Shown: positions 32,809 to 42,285, counted from the first letter of the stretch. The stretch is 64,000 nucleotides of DNA from Sediminibacillus dalangtanensis (GCF_017792025.1 NZ_CP046956.1:2914001-2978000), one strand, 5' to 3'. The notes: a model not told the origin generated them from the sequence alone. Program-made: numbers and translations.

Positions 32809-33806
32809 TATCCATCACTCCTTCTGTTGGCCAGTAAGTAAGGCACGATAAACACCGCTACCAGAAGCAGCATGATAATTGCGATTGCCGCACCATTGGC
32901 ATAGTAATTGCCCCGGAAGGTCGTTTCAAACATATAGACACCTGGTACGTCGGTGACGAAGTTTGCACCTGAACCAGTCATCGCATAAATCAGATCGAAT
33001 ATTTTCAATGATATATGCGCCATGATGATGATGACACTGACCGTGATCGGCATCAACATCGGTAAAATCACCTTTTTATAAATCTGGAATTCAGAAGCAC
33101 CGTCCATCCGGGCAGCTTCCCGCAATTCGTCCGGTATACCACGCAAACCTGCCAGGTACATCGCCAGTGAAAAACCGGTCATTTGCCAGACAGCAGCTAT
33201 CACGACTGCTATAATGGCGACAGGAAGCCCGAATTCAATACTGCCCCATTCAAAGCCTGCGAGAATGTTCGTGTCAGTGTACCATTTTGGCTGAATTCCA
33301 AACACTGCCAAAAACTGATTGTAGCCAGTAGATGGATTGAGCAGCCATTGCCATACAACCCCGGTAACAACAAAGGATAAGGCCATCGGAAACAAAAAGA
33401 TGTTCCGGAAAAGGGACTCTCCCTTCAGTTTCTGGTCGATCAGGATAGATAAACCCAGTCCCATCACAATAACCAACCCGATAAAAAGAATCGTAAAAAA
33501 TACGGTGTTTCGCAAATCCGCCTGGAAGCGGTAATCATTGAATAAATAAATATAGTTTTTCAATCCTGCAAACGAAAAATCAGGAACAAGTGTATTCCAA
33601 TTACTCACGGAAACCCAGCCGGTCCAGCCAATGAACCCGTACACGAAGATAAGTACCAAAATGAAAGAAGGTGCTAAAAATCCGAGAGCCACCCACTGGT
33701 CACCGGAGATTTTTTTCTTCGGTTTTTTTTCTTTATGTTCTGCCGGCTGCTGTTGACGGCTTTCCGTATATTCCTGTTCCTGTCTGTCAACTGCTTGTTC
33801 TGCCAT
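32808..33806 (-). CDS. CUT1 sugar ABC permease (MalF/LacF type)
   Basis: Partner permease, 332 aa. A hydrophilic N-terminal tail rich in Q, E and K (about 1-33) precedes the membrane part starting [27 protein letters not shown] loop [26 protein letters not shown]. The tail is longer than in most relatives. A long hairpin lies between this gene and the binding-protein gene upstream and may reduce permease expression. Confidence 0.92.
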   Translation of the reverse strand: MAEQAVDRQEQEYTESRQQQPAEHKEKKPKKKISGDQWVALGFLAPSFILVLIFVYGFIGWTGWVSVSNWNTLVPDFSFAGLKNYIYLFNDYRFQADLRNTVFFTILFIGLVIVMGLGLSILIDQKLKGESLFRNIFLFPMALSFVVTGVVWQWLLNPSTGYNQFLAVFGIQPKWYTDTNILAGFEWGSIEFGLPVAIIAVVIAAVWQMTGFSLAMYLAGLRGIPDELREAARMDGASEFQIYKKVILPMLMPITVSVIIIMAHISLKIFDLIYAMTGSGANFVTDVPGVYMFETTFRGNYYANGAAIAIIMLLLVAVFIVPYLLANRRSDG

Positions 33807-33850
33807 GTCATCAACCTCCTGTCAGAGGGTAGAGTCTCAATCAGGAAAGA

Positions 33851-33946
33851 GGCTGACTCCTCACGACGGAGCCGTACTCTTCATCGCCAGGCCTACTGGC
33901 AAGGGAGAGAAGCTTGAACCATTGTTTCGGAGTCAGCCGCTTTTTT
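33851..33946. repeat. Long imperfect hairpin between binding protein and permease genes
   Basis: GGCTGACTCC (33851-33860) pairs with GGAGTCAGCC (33929-33938), with an internal GCCAG/CTGGC stem at 33886-33900 and T-run on the plus side. On the minus-strand message it lies after the binding-protein stop and could act as partial terminator or message-end protector. The roughly 90-bp palindromic unit could be a dispersed element. Confidence 0.55.
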
Positions 33947-33975
33947 GATTAATGTTGCATTACCCTGTTTAATTC

Positions 33976-35298
33976 TTACAATTCAGATGCTGCGTTTTTG
34001 AGCGTATTGATCAAGTTATCAACGTCAAGCTGTGTGACGAAGATATTCACCGCCTGATTTGCTTTGGTCACGAATCCTTCTGCAGCTGCAGAACCATGCG
34101 CCAGACTCGGGGTCAAATTGGATTCATTAAAGTCTTTCATCGCATCCTTGCCGTATTCATCGTACTTGGATTCGTCGGCATCGACACGTGCCGGAATGGA
34201 ACCTTTCAGCGGGTTGAACGCATCCTGGCCTTCCACAGATCCGAGAACACTCAAAAATTCTTTTACTTCATCTGGATTTTCGACACCCTTAGGCAAGCCA
34301 AAGGTGTCCGTGATTACCATGAAGTCACCGTCGGTTTCCGGGAATGCGAAGTAACCGAAGTCTTTGTTTGTTTCCAATTCAAGGTCATTCGAGAAATATC
34401 CTTTTGCCCAGTCACCCATGTTGATCATTGCTGCTTCGCCGTCACCGACTAATTGTGCAGCATCCTGCCAGTTACGGGATGCGTGGTCTTCGTTTACATA
34501 GCCAAGAACTGTCTTGAACTTTTCAGCAGCCGCCACGACGCGGTCGTCATCGAATGGAATATCGCCTGCCCACAGGCTCTTGTAGTCATCAGGACCAAGC
34601 TCGCCAAGCAGGATGTTTTCAAAAATCTGGGTAGCTGTCCAGGCCTCTTTGTCACCGAGAGCAAGCGGAGTCACACCTGCATCCTGCAATTGATCAGCTA
34701 CTTCGATAAATTCGTCATAAGTAGTAGGAACTTCCAAGCCGTTATCTTCAAATACTTGTTTGTTGTAGAAAACAACATTACCGCGATGGATATTAACAGG
34801 GACAGAGTAAATGTTACCGTCCTTGCTCACCATGTCGATCAAATCCTGAGGAAACTTATCCATCCATCCTTGTTCCTCATAGAAATCATTCAATGGTTCC
34901 ATTTTGTCTGCTGCCACCCAGCCTTCATTCAGCTCTGCACCACCGTGAACCTGGAATGTGGATGGTGGATCGTCCCCTTGCATCCGAGTAGCCAGAACCG
35001 CTTTTGCATTTGTTCCCGCTCCCCCGGCAACGGCTGCATTGTCCACTGTGATATCGGGATGCTCCTGTTCAAACAAATCGATCAGCGCCAACAGTCCGTC
35101 TTCTTCACCGGCTCCTGTCCACCAGCTAAAGATTTCCACTGTTCCTTCTCCGCCTCCGCCGGATTCTGCTGATTCACCGGAATCACCGCCATCTGAAGCG
35201 TCGGCATCCTCTCCTCCATCAGAAGATGAATCGGAACTACAAGCTGCAATTACGAGTGCCATAACCATTAATAAAAGAATTCCAAACAGCTTTTTCAC
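33976..35298 (-). CDS. Sugar ABC substrate-binding lipoprotein (CUT1)
   Basis: Extracellular SBP family 1 lipoprotein, 440 aa. Signal with lipobox VIAAC near residue 20, a Ser/Asp/Gly/Glu linker, then the sugar-binding fold with FSWWTGAGEEDGL, VFYNKQVFEDNGLEVPTTYDEF and MINMGDWAKGY. Ligand unknown; the neighbouring sensor suggests an oligosaccharide. First gene of the transport operon, with its own promoter and a perfect cre box. Confidence 0.92.
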   Translation of the reverse strand: MKKLFGILLLMVMALVIAACSSDSSSDGGEDADASDGGDSGESAESGGGGEGTVEIFSWWTGAGEEDGLLALIDLFEQEHPDITVDNAAVAGGAGTNAKAVLATRMQGDDPPSTFQVHGGAELNEGWVAADKMEPLNDFYEEQGWMDKFPQDLIDMVSKDGNIYSVPVNIHRGNVVFYNKQVFEDNGLEVPTTYDEFIEVADQLQDAGVTPLALGDKEAWTATQIFENILLGELGPDDYKSLWAGDIPFDDDRVVAAAEKFKTVLGYVNEDHASRNWQDAAQLVGDGEAAMINMGDWAKGYFSNDLELETNKDFGYFAFPETDGDFMVITDTFGLPKGVENPDEVKEFLSVLGSVEGQDAFNPLKGSIPARVDADESKYDEYGKDAMKDFNESNLTPSLAHGSAAAEGFVTKANQAVNIFVTQLDVDNLINTLKNAASEL

Positions 35299-35337
35299 TT
35301 CTAAATCCCCCTTTTCTTTGACTGGTAAAGCGTTTTC

Positions 35338-35362
35338 AGTTAACGCTTACATTTTCATTATA
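35338..35362 (-). promoter_or_regulatory. Promoter and cre box of the sugar ABC operon
   Basis: TATAAT (minus strand, 35357-35362) has no recognisable -35, as expected for a promoter needing an activator such as the adjacent YesN-type regulator. Directly downstream is ATGTAAGCGTTAACT (35338-35352), a perfect match to the CcpA cre consensus. Confidence 0.75.
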
Positions 35363-35417
35363 AAGAGGACTCCCGGAAAAAGGGGAGCCAATTTTCTGTA
35401 ATTTCTTATGATTTTCT

Positions 35418-36845
35418 TCACTTTTTTAAGATTTCTTTCTGATACTGCTTCGGAGACAGCGAAAAATACTTTTTAAATACCCTGCTGAAATAATTTGGAT
35501 CTTTGTATCCAACCATAAAGCATATCTCCTTCAAGGTATACCGATGGGATTGTAGGAATTCTTTCGCTTTTTGCAATCGGACATGGGTCAAATAATCGAT
35601 GAATGTTTCGCCGGTCGATGCTTTGAATAAATTCGAAAAATAATTCGGACTTAATTCCGCATGCTCCGCGACATCCTCCAGACTGATTGGTTCATGAAAA
35701 TGGTCGTGAATAAATTTTTTCGCCCGTTCCATTTTATCCTGCGACTGATAGTGATGCAGGACATTCAAGCTGGCGAGTTTCAAGTAGTCTGTCCATCCTT
35801 GATAATCGTCTTCCACAGGAAAACCCGTCTCCGGAGGCTGGATACCTCGTTGCTGCAGTTCCTGTTTTAAGCGAAAGTACAACTCATGAAGCATTTCTAC
35901 GCTGTCTTCTTTATCCTTCCACCATTCGGAAAAAAAGTGGATGGCATTCGTGTGATTTCCACTGGCCACTTCTAATAAAATATCCTCCAGAAAATTGTTG
36001 CTCTGTCGCTGTTCGGCCGGAGGAAAGCCAAAATTGCTGTTGCCGATTTGCTCAAGATGTTTGACTGCCTGAATTGCTTGATGATAAGCGTCCGGCAGAT
36101 CTTCCAGTTTATCCGTTGGATAGCCTGCCCCTATGTACGCCTGGGGACCGAGCTGTACTTGCAGCTTCCGTGCCAACTTCAACACAGCTGCTTTATCCTT
36201 CCTCGTCCTCGAAAGCACGACGATGATCAGCTGGTCATCTTCCATCCGGTAAATATAGTCATCCTCTCCAAAATGTTTCGCCCAATCTTCCGTTTCTATT
36301 TCTTTTAGCGGCTGATATTTTATAGCAAGGAAATAGGCGGACTGCAAACCAGGAAACAAGGTTTCCTGCAATTCGAACGTGTCCGCGCCGACTTCATATT
36401 TCATCAGTCTGGTTAAAAACAATTCTCTGGCAATCAAACTGGAATGGCGGTGCTCCTCCATTCTTGCCGCTTCTTCCATCACTTCTTTTTTCACTCGAAG
36501 AACCGCCCGGATCGTTTCCTCTTTTTTGCTCGGCTTCAGAATATATTCCTTCACTCCCATTTTCATCGCCTGTTTGGCATAATCGAATGAATCGTAGGCA
36601 GATACCAAAATAAACTTGATCGTGGGATCCCTTCGATGGATGGCTTCTATTGCTTCCAGTCCGTTGATGCCTGGCATTTTTATATCCATCAGGATGATCT
36701 GAGGTAATAATGCCTCCGCCATCTCAATCGCCTTCCTGCCGTTTGCAGCCTCTCCCACTACCGTCACATCAGAAAAATTATCCTCGAGAAATTTGCGCAT
36801 CGCTTTCCGTTCCAGTAGTTCATCTTCCGCTATTAGTACTCTCAT
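35418..36845 (-). CDS. YesN-type response regulator (receiver plus AraC domain)
   Basis: Cytoplasmic DNA-binding response regulator. Residues 1-120 form the receiver (VLIAEDE, phospho-Asp in IILMDIKMPG, VSAYDSF, Lys in YILKPSKKEE); a long middle region follows; the C-terminal 100 residues are an AraC helix-turn-helix pair (ISLEDVAEHAELSPNYFSNL and the FCMVGYKDPNYFSRVFKK-like end). I start at ATG 36845 (475 aa), MRVLIAEDE; upstream codons are inside the kinase gene. Overlaps the kinase by 26 bp. Probable activator of the sugar ABC operon. Confidence 0.92.
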   Translation of the reverse strand: MRVLIAEDELLERKAMRKFLEDNFSDVTVVGEAANGRKAIEMAEALLPQIILMDIKMPGINGLEAIEAIHRRDPTIKFILVSAYDSFDYAKQAMKMGVKEYILKPSKKEETIRAVLRVKKEVMEEAARMEEHRHSSLIARELFLTRLMKYEVGADTFELQETLFPGLQSAYFLAIKYQPLKEIETEDWAKHFGEDDYIYRMEDDQLIIVVLSRTRKDKAAVLKLARKLQVQLGPQAYIGAGYPTDKLEDLPDAYHQAIQAVKHLEQIGNSNFGFPPAEQRQSNNFLEDILLEVASGNHTNAIHFFSEWWKDKEDSVEMLHELYFRLKQELQQRGIQPPETGFPVEDDYQGWTDYLKLASLNVLHHYQSQDKMERAKKFIHDHFHEPISLEDVAEHAELSPNYFSNLFKASTGETFIDYLTHVRLQKAKEFLQSHRYTLKEICFMVGYKDPNYFSRVFKKYFSLSPKQYQKEILKK

Positions 36846-38301
36846 CGTTTCCTCCCTCCTGATCACCGGCTCCCGCCAGGGTGAATTGCTTCGGCAATAA
36901 CAGTTTGATTCGTGTCCCTTCGCCTGACTGTGATTCAATTTCGATGACATGCTCTGTACGATAAAACAACTGTAGCCTGCGAATCACGTTGCTTACTCCC
37001 AACCCAGTGGAATGTCCGATATGGTCTTCTGCTTTATCCCTGGTGACATTGAGAATGCTGGCAACTTTATCCTCGGTCATCCCTTTGCCGTTGTCATTGA
37101 TTTCTACGATCACGGCTGTTTCCTCCTCATATACGAACAGCTTGATTTCGCCGCCTTCCTCCTGTTCCTCCACCCCATGGATAAAGGCGTTTTCGACAAG
37201 CGGCTGCAATGTCAGCCGCGGAATCGGAAAGTCGAGACAGGTTTCATCGACTTCGACGACAAACGTGATCCTTTCTGTAAATCGCGTTTTTTGAATCGTC
37301 AAATACTCCCTTACTGCACGGACTTCTTCCCGAAGCTGCACAAATTTCTCGATATCCCCAAGACTGTAACGAAGTAGTGCGGCTGTCGAGTCGATCAAAT
37401 TGGAAGTCGATTTGGCTTCCTCCAAATAAGCCATTTTGGAAATCGTATTCAAGGTGTTGAACAAGAAATGAGGATTGACTTGGTTTTGCAAATGTTTCAG
37501 TTCCAGTTCCTTCATCAAACGTTCCTGTTCAGATTGATCTTTAATTTCTTTGATCAGTTCTCGAATGTTGGCCCTCATCTGGTTGAAGGAGCTGCCAAGC
37601 AGTTTCAATTCATCATTCGAACGCACATCGACCGGTTCGCCCTCAAAATCGCCGTGGGACACCTCCCGGGCTGCCTTTGTCAACGTTTGAATCGGCTTGT
37701 TGATCCCATTGGAAAACCAAATGGCAAAAAAGACAGCAAGCATGACCGTTGTCGTAAATACAAAGAAAGTAAACCAGCGGAATGCTTCATTTCGTTCCTG
37801 TAAATCCTGGTAGAGTGTTTGATACTCGGTCAATTCCAAATCGATCAAATGGAGGGTTGTTTCCTGAATATAAGAAGCAGTACTTTCCGTTTCCTTCAAA
37901 TGGGCTGTGTACCTTTCGATGTCATCGCGAAGGACAAAGCCGGTGGTGATTTCACTTTCATAGATGATGTTATCGATCAGATTGATATAGTTTTTCGTCT
38001 GGATTTGTTCCTCGCTGCTCAACATATTCTGAAGCCGTTTTTCTTCCTGCATCATCGTCTGACGGGACTGGTAATAGGCGGCTTGATTTTCTTCCGACTG
38101 CTCCATCACATATGCCTTGGTATTTTCATATAGTTTGTTGGCGGATTGAGAGATAGAATTCAATAATAAAAATCGCTCAAAGCTGGAATGGTACGAGTTG
38201 GTCAGCGTGTTGGAACTGACATAAATAGAAATCGATACAATATTGAAAAGAATGACAAAAACAAAAAAGTAAAAGATCAATTTCGTGCGAATCGATTTCA
38301 T
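36820..38301 (-). CDS. YesM-type sensor histidine kinase
   Basis: Membrane kinase of the LytS/YesM class, 493 aa. Two transmembrane segments (about 10-30 and 175-197) enclose an extracellular helical domain; HAMP follows (NGINKPIQTLTKAAREVSHGD), then the His_kinase domain with phospho-His in NQVNPHFLFNTLN and a HATPase with EINDNGKGM and GLGVSNVIRRL. Overlaps the upstream sensor-protein gene by 4 bp and the regulator gene by 26 bp, so all three are made together. Confidence 0.93.
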   Translation of the reverse strand: MKSIRTKLIFYFFVFVILFNIVSISIYVSSNTLTNSYHSSFERFLLLNSISQSANKLYENTKAYVMEQSEENQAAYYQSRQTMMQEEKRLQNMLSSEEQIQTKNYINLIDNIIYESEITTGFVLRDDIERYTAHLKETESTASYIQETTLHLIDLELTEYQTLYQDLQERNEAFRWFTFFVFTTTVMLAVFFAIWFSNGINKPIQTLTKAAREVSHGDFEGEPVDVRSNDELKLLGSSFNQMRANIRELIKEIKDQSEQERLMKELELKHLQNQVNPHFLFNTLNTISKMAYLEEAKSTSNLIDSTAALLRYSLGDIEKFVQLREEVRAVREYLTIQKTRFTERITFVVEVDETCLDFPIPRLTLQPLVENAFIHGVEEQEEGGEIKLFVYEEETAVIVEINDNGKGMTEDKVASILNVTRDKAEDHIGHSTGLGVSNVIRRLQLFYRTEHVIEIESQSGEGTRIKLLLPKQFTLAGAGDQEGGNDESTNSGR

Positions 38302-39296
38302 GAGCCCTCGCCCTTCCGGATGATTTCCCCGTTGTTGATATCTTTTGCCCGGATGATTCCAGTCCCGGTATATTGCATTGGCTCTACCTTTCTGCCATGC
38401 TGCAGGTCAACCATCCGTCGGACTGCCTGCTTTCCCATTTCCGTCGGATATTGCGTGACCGTGGCTGCGATTTTCCCTTGATCAATCATTTCTAATGTTT
38501 GCGGTAATATGTCGAAGCTCAGCACGTAAGGCGTTTGATCAAGATGGATCTCTTCGATCCCCTGGACGATCCCCAATCCGTCCAAAGCACTCATGCCGAT
38601 TAAGGCGTTAATTTGCGGATGCTGTTTCAACAAAGAGTACGTCGCTTCAGCCGCCCCGATTTCGGTGATATTGGATTCCAATACATCCACCAGTTCGATT
38701 CGATCTGTTTCCGCAATAGCTTCCTTAAATCCCTGCAGTCGTTCTTGCTGGTTCAAGGCGTCATACATTCCGATAACTGCACCAACCTTGATTTCCCCTT
38801 CTGTATCCTTGATGACAGCCTGTCCGGCCGAGAAACCAGCTTTGTAATTGTCCGTTCCAACATACAACTGCCGCTCACTTTGCGGGACATCGGTATCTAC
38901 CGTGATGACTTCAATGCCCCGTTCGACCGCTTTATGCACGAGCGCCTTGAAGCGTTCTCCCGGCATCCCCTGGGTGATGATTCCATCCACTTTCGAGGAG
39001 ATCATCCTGTCAAAGGTTTGCAGCTTCTCTTCATTATCACTTTTTCGTGGGCCGATATATTCTAAATAAACATTATGCTTGGCCGCCTCTTCTTTCGCTC
39101 CGTTCTCGATCTGCCGCCAATAATCATTGCCTACCTCCTCGGTGATAAGAGCAAAATGATAATCATAGAGTTGCTGGGAGGAGATTTGCTTTTCAACATA
39201 GAAAGTTTCCTTACCATAGTAAAGCATTAGAAAAAAACTGGTTGAAAATAAAGCAAGCACGATTGTGAACAATATACTTTTCGGCAATTTTTTCAT
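38298..39296 (-). CDS. Membrane-anchored periplasmic-binding-type sugar sensor
   Basis: 332-aa protein with one N-terminal membrane anchor (SILFTIVLALFSTSFFLMLYYG) and no lipobox, then a Peripla_BP_4 (RbsB-like) domain: FALITEEVGNDYWRQIENGAKEEA, VDGIITQGMP, VITVDTDVP, YVGTDNYKAGFSAGQAV. Its coupling to a YesM kinase rather than to a transporter marks it as the ligand-sensing member of a three-component system. Start after GGGGGAAAGACA. First gene of the sensor operon. Confidence 0.88.
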   Translation of the reverse strand: MKKLPKSILFTIVLALFSTSFFLMLYYGKETFYVEKQISSQQLYDYHFALITEEVGNDYWRQIENGAKEEAAKHNVYLEYIGPRKSDNEEKLQTFDRMISSKVDGIITQGMPGERFKALVHKAVERGIEVITVDTDVPQSERQLYVGTDNYKAGFSAGQAVIKDTEGEIKVGAVIGMYDALNQQERLQGFKEAIAETDRIELVDVLESNITEIGAAEATYSLLKQHPQINALIGMSALDGLGIVQGIEEIHLDQTPYVLSFDILPQTLEMIDQGKIAATVTQYPTEMGKQAVRRMVDLQHGRKVEPMQYTGTGIIRAKDINNGEIIRKGEGS

Positions 39297-39318
39297 TGTC
39301 TTTCCCCCTGCCTCACCG

Positions 39319-39333
39319 ATGTAAGCGGTTAAC
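39319..39333. promoter_or_regulatory. Imperfect cre box before the sensor operon
   Basis: ATGTAAGCGGTTAAC matches the CcpA consensus except for the last two informative positions. It lies 23 bp upstream of the sensor start. The rest of 39334-39550 shows no gene. Confidence 0.4.
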
Positions 39334-39552
39334 TAAATGAACATAATCGACTATCACTGTTTCTAGATTATCTCATTCAGCAAAAATTTTTGCCAGTCCA
39401 TTCTATTATTCTACTAGGCTGATTGTACGAGATTTTTGCTTTTATGCAGGAGATTTATAAACTGAGAACTGTTTTCTCTTGCGAAACTATTTGGTTCTAT
39501 ACTGAATGTGCTGGTGTCCCTTGTCGTGATATAGATTCGCAAGGCGACCAAA

Positions 39553-39606
39553 GCAAAAACCGAACGCTGATTCGAATACCCCATTCGAACTCGTCCGGTT
39601 TTTTAT
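39553..39606 (-). terminator. Terminator of the reductase-like gene; start of a shared repeat
   Basis: AAAAACCG and CGGTTTTTT arms with an inner TTCGAA/TTCGAA stem. The left arm context CCAAAGCAAAAACCGA recurs at 41527-41542, and a third related hairpin is at 42037-42077. Confidence 0.6.
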
Positions 39607-39644
39607 CTGGTGTTATATTATTTATGGCCCCGCAAGTAATTCGT

Positions 39645-40529
39645 TCAAGCGTTATATACTGCTGCCGCACGTTGGAGAAGCCATTCATCCACTTCTTCTC
39701 CCAATACATTCAAGTATTGTTGGAATTCGGCCAGTTCAGCGATTTCGATAAGGACGGTGTTGATCGCTTTGTTCTGGAAGAGAAAGTGCAGGGCGAGCCG
39801 ATGTAGCTGTTTCTGATCCCCTTCCACCATATCCAAGAGCTCTTGAAACTTAACATCCTTAACAGGACTGCTATGATTGGCAGCAAGCAGTCCATTTGCC
39901 AGACCGTTCCGGATGAATACACCGATTCCTTTTTCATTGGCCAGTTTGATACTGTTTTCATTGGTCTGGTTGATTAAGTTGTACTCTAGCTGGATGGCAT
40001 CAAATGTGTTTGTTAATATAAATTCCTCACTAGGGAGGTTGTCGAGACAAGCACCCAAAAACGCTACTTTCCCCTCATCCTGGACAGCTCTCATCGCCCG
40101 CAGGATTTCTCCTTTTTCGATTAGATGGCCGGGAACAGCTGCATAATCAAAGAACAAGATATCGATCGTTTCCGCAGGAAATTGATCAAGAAGTGTATCG
40201 ATAGAATGTTTAACCGCCTGGAAGGAGGTAATGTCCTCTTCTCTCAAAGACAACGAAGTTAAATCACAAGTCAAACAAACGATAATGTCTTCCTTGTGAT
40301 AGGGTAAAAGTGTACCAGACCGTTCGATGGGTCCGACGCTTGCGGCCTCGATGACGTTCATTCCTTTATCAAGCATGGATTCGAGCATGCTGAATTCCGT
40401 CTGCTTTGCGGACTCGTTTGCTCCTGCTTCCACTCCTTGTTTAGCCTGGGGGATAAAACGGACACCAACAAAAGTCGGACTTGCATCCATTTTTGTGATA
40501 AACCGTCGTTGCAGTGCTTTTTCCAACAT
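39645..40529 (-). CDS. Aldo/keto reductase-fold protein lacking the catalytic tetrad
   Basis: The 294 residues follow the aldo/keto reductase pattern in length and order (beta-alpha repeats, late DAIQLEYNLINQ and the alanine-free end), but the catalytic Asp-Tyr-Lys-His set is absent: the usual FDTAxxYG is NVIEAASVG, the Lys strand is IIVCLTCDL, and the His strand is IDILFFDYA. It is probably not an active reductase. Start ATG 40529 (MLEKALQRRF) lies eight bases after GAAAGAAGG. A TATAAT sits 30 bp upstream. Function unknown. Confidence 0.7.
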   Translation of the reverse strand: MLEKALQRRFITKMDASPTFVGVRFIPQAKQGVEAGANESAKQTEFSMLESMLDKGMNVIEAASVGPIERSGTLLPYHKEDIIVCLTCDLTSLSLREEDITSFQAVKHSIDTLLDQFPAETIDILFFDYAAVPGHLIEKGEILRAMRAVQDEGKVAFLGACLDNLPSEEFILTNTFDAIQLEYNLINQTNENSIKLANEKGIGVFIRNGLANGLLAANHSSPVKDVKFQELLDMVEGDQKQLHRLALHFLFQNKAINTVLIEIAELAEFQQYLNVLGEEVDEWLLQRAAAVYNA

Positions 40530-40629
40530 GTAAAGAACCTTCTTTCCGAGCAAAAGCATATTATACGCTTCATTTATGTCCTATGTTTCCCAACCTATAA
40601 CTTCCTTACACTTTGGTGTTTGTTCGGAT

Positions 40630-41421
40630 TCACAGTGCCTTTACCAACCCGCCATCAACGAGCAGTGATTGGCCGGTAATATACGTATTGGCTCCCGACG
40701 CCAAAAACACCACTGCTTTTGCAAATTCATCTGGTTCTCCCAAGCGATTCAAGGGAATTTGCTTGTCCGCCTCTTCTTTCACTTGTTCCAAAGAAATATC
40801 ATTGCTTTCTGCCGTTTTTTTATTCAACTCTATGATCCTGCCTGTCTCGATCCTCCCCGGACCCACAGTATTGATCAAGATATTGTCGGGCGCAAGTTCT
40901 TGGGACAGGCTTTTGGCGAGTCCGACTATTCCGGGCCGCATCGTGTTGGAAAGAATCAGATTGTCCAAGCTGGCTTTGATCGAGGAAGAAGCTATATTGA
41001 CAATCCTTCCGCTTTGCTGTTTTTTCATGAAGGGGACCACTTCCCGGATGGTTCGGATAAAACTTAAAAGATTAAGTTCAAACGCGTGCTGCCAATCCTC
41101 ATCGGAAAAATCGAGAAATTTTCCGGTTGGAGGACCTCCGGCATTGTTTACGAGAATATCGATGGTGCCAGTCCGTGCTGCTGCCTGTTCGACCATGTTT
41201 TGGATATCTGAGGGATTGGTCATGTCACAGATAACATATGCAACCTTGTCATTGTTTGTTTTGTCTTTAATTTCTTCAACGGTTGCTTGCAATTCCTGCT
41301 CGTTTCGACTGGAAATCAGGACATTAGCCCCTTCATAAGCCAATTGAAGTGCTGTCGCTTTACCAAGTCCCTTACTGGAAGCCGTTACTACAGCTGTTTC
41401 TCCTGTTAACTGAAGATCCAT
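40630..41421 (-). CDS. Short-chain dehydrogenase/reductase with altered active site
   Basis: Rossmann-fold SDR, 263 aa. Cofactor motif TASSKGLGKA, NNAGG, and the C-terminal GQSLLVDGGLVKA are intact. The Ser-Tyr-Lys triad is not: after VNIASSS the positions of Tyr and Lys read LSNTMRPG. Such variants occur among proteins named 3-oxoacyl-ACP reductase; whether they reduce anything is unclear. It lies upstream of the reductase-like gene on the same strand, 100 bp apart. Confidence 0.8.
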   Translation of the reverse strand: MDLQLTGETAVVTASSKGLGKATALQLAYEGANVLISSRNEQELQATVEEIKDKTNNDKVAYVICDMTNPSDIQNMVEQAAARTGTIDILVNNAGGPPTGKFLDFSDEDWQHAFELNLLSFIRTIREVVPFMKKQQSGRIVNIASSSIKASLDNLILSNTMRPGIVGLAKSLSQELAPDNILINTVGPGRIETGRIIELNKKTAESNDISLEQVKEEADKQIPLNRLGEPDEFAKAVVFLASGANTYITGQSLLVDGGLVKAL

Positions 41422-41503
41422 GCTATCCTCTCCTCTACACTGGTTTGTTTGTTAGCTTATACCTTTCCTTTTCATTCAGCAATCAAAGTGTTTATCCACG
41501 TAA

Positions 41504-41585
41504 GAGACTGGGACAAAAGCATGGCCACCAAAGCAAAAACCGAGCGAATGCTAACTGCCAATCAAATTCGTTCGGTTTGTATTTG
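41504..41585. repeat. Dispersed repeat with AGACTGGGACAAAA start
   Basis: AGACTGGGACAAAAGCATGG followed by the shared CCAAAGCAAAAACCGA block and a partial CGAAT/ATTCG hairpin. From memory, similar GACTGGGACAAAA units are scattered in many Firmicutes. Non-coding. The stretch 41422-42285 has no gene I can support. Confidence 0.5.
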
Positions 41586-41871
41586 TATATTCTCTTTTTA
41601 TCCTGTTGTTTGATGTGCTTCAAATCGCTACGTTTTTGTGCTCTGATTTCCACATGATCAAGACAAAATGGACCGTATTCTTCTATTGGCCGATAGGTAT
41701 CTAACAGGGAAGAGGACGAAAGTCTTGGGGGTTCCTTTATTCTTTGGAAATTGGACAATAGGGTAATAAGGATAAAGAAGTACTCCTGGTTTCCATGCGG
41801 CTTCGCTTTCTATCCGTAAGGGCATGAGGCAAAACAGAAAACACACCAGAAGAAGGTCATCCAACGGAGAC

Positions 41872-41979
41872 AAGGTACGTAGACTCCAGCGGGAGGAGCA
41901 CGAGCTGAAGATCCACTTGGCAAAGCGGTATGCTTTGCCAAGTTAGCTGAAGCTGCCCGCGGAAAGCGAAGTACCTTGC
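41872..41979. repeat. Structured intergenic repeat element, about 108 bp
   Basis: CAAGGTAC (41872-41879) and GTACCTTG (41972-41979) close the element; inside are GACTCCAGCGGGAGGAGC, GCCCGCGGAAAGCG and a perfect CTTGGCAAAGC/GCTTTGCCAAG hairpin (41917-41941). ACTCC-GCGGGA...CCCGCGGAAAGCG is a layout I recall from Bacillaceae dispersed elements. It has no ORF. Confidence 0.6.
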
Positions 41980-42036
41980 AGGAGTGGAAAATTGCACTTT
42001 TCATAGAAGGGTAGAACGGTTTGCTTTTTGCTCATC

Positions 42037-42077
42037 AATAAAAACCGAACAAATTTAGGAATCGTTCGGTTTTTATT
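42037..42077. terminator. Perfect AT-rich hairpin, probable terminator
   Basis: AATAAAAACCGAAC (42037-42050) pairs exactly with GTTCGGTTTTTATT (42064-42077). It shares the AAAAACCGA arm with 39553 and 41527, so it belongs to the same repeat family. Confidence 0.5.
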
Positions 42078-42285
42078 TGGGTCACGATGCTTTTCTCCCA
42101 TGCGTTTTCATTATCTATGGCAAAGATTGAATTTGCTATCCTTACCTCCCCCATCAATTGAGTTGAATCGCTAAGCTGCGGAAATACTCTTCGCTTTACG
42201 CGAGCATCTGGTTGCATACCCGCCAATCAGTAGAAGATAATAAAATCAACGCATGTGTGATTTAGCAGTTACAATAAAAAAACAC

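Noticed and set aside
34453..35172. 239-codon plus-strand frame
   Set aside because: Antisense to the sugar-binding lipoprotein; no start signal.
40613..41338. 241-codon plus-strand frame
   Set aside because: Antisense to the SDR gene; no ribosome site.
41492..41758. 88-codon minus-strand frame in the repeat-rich gap
   Set aside because: It is made of dispersed repeat sequence and has no ribosome site.
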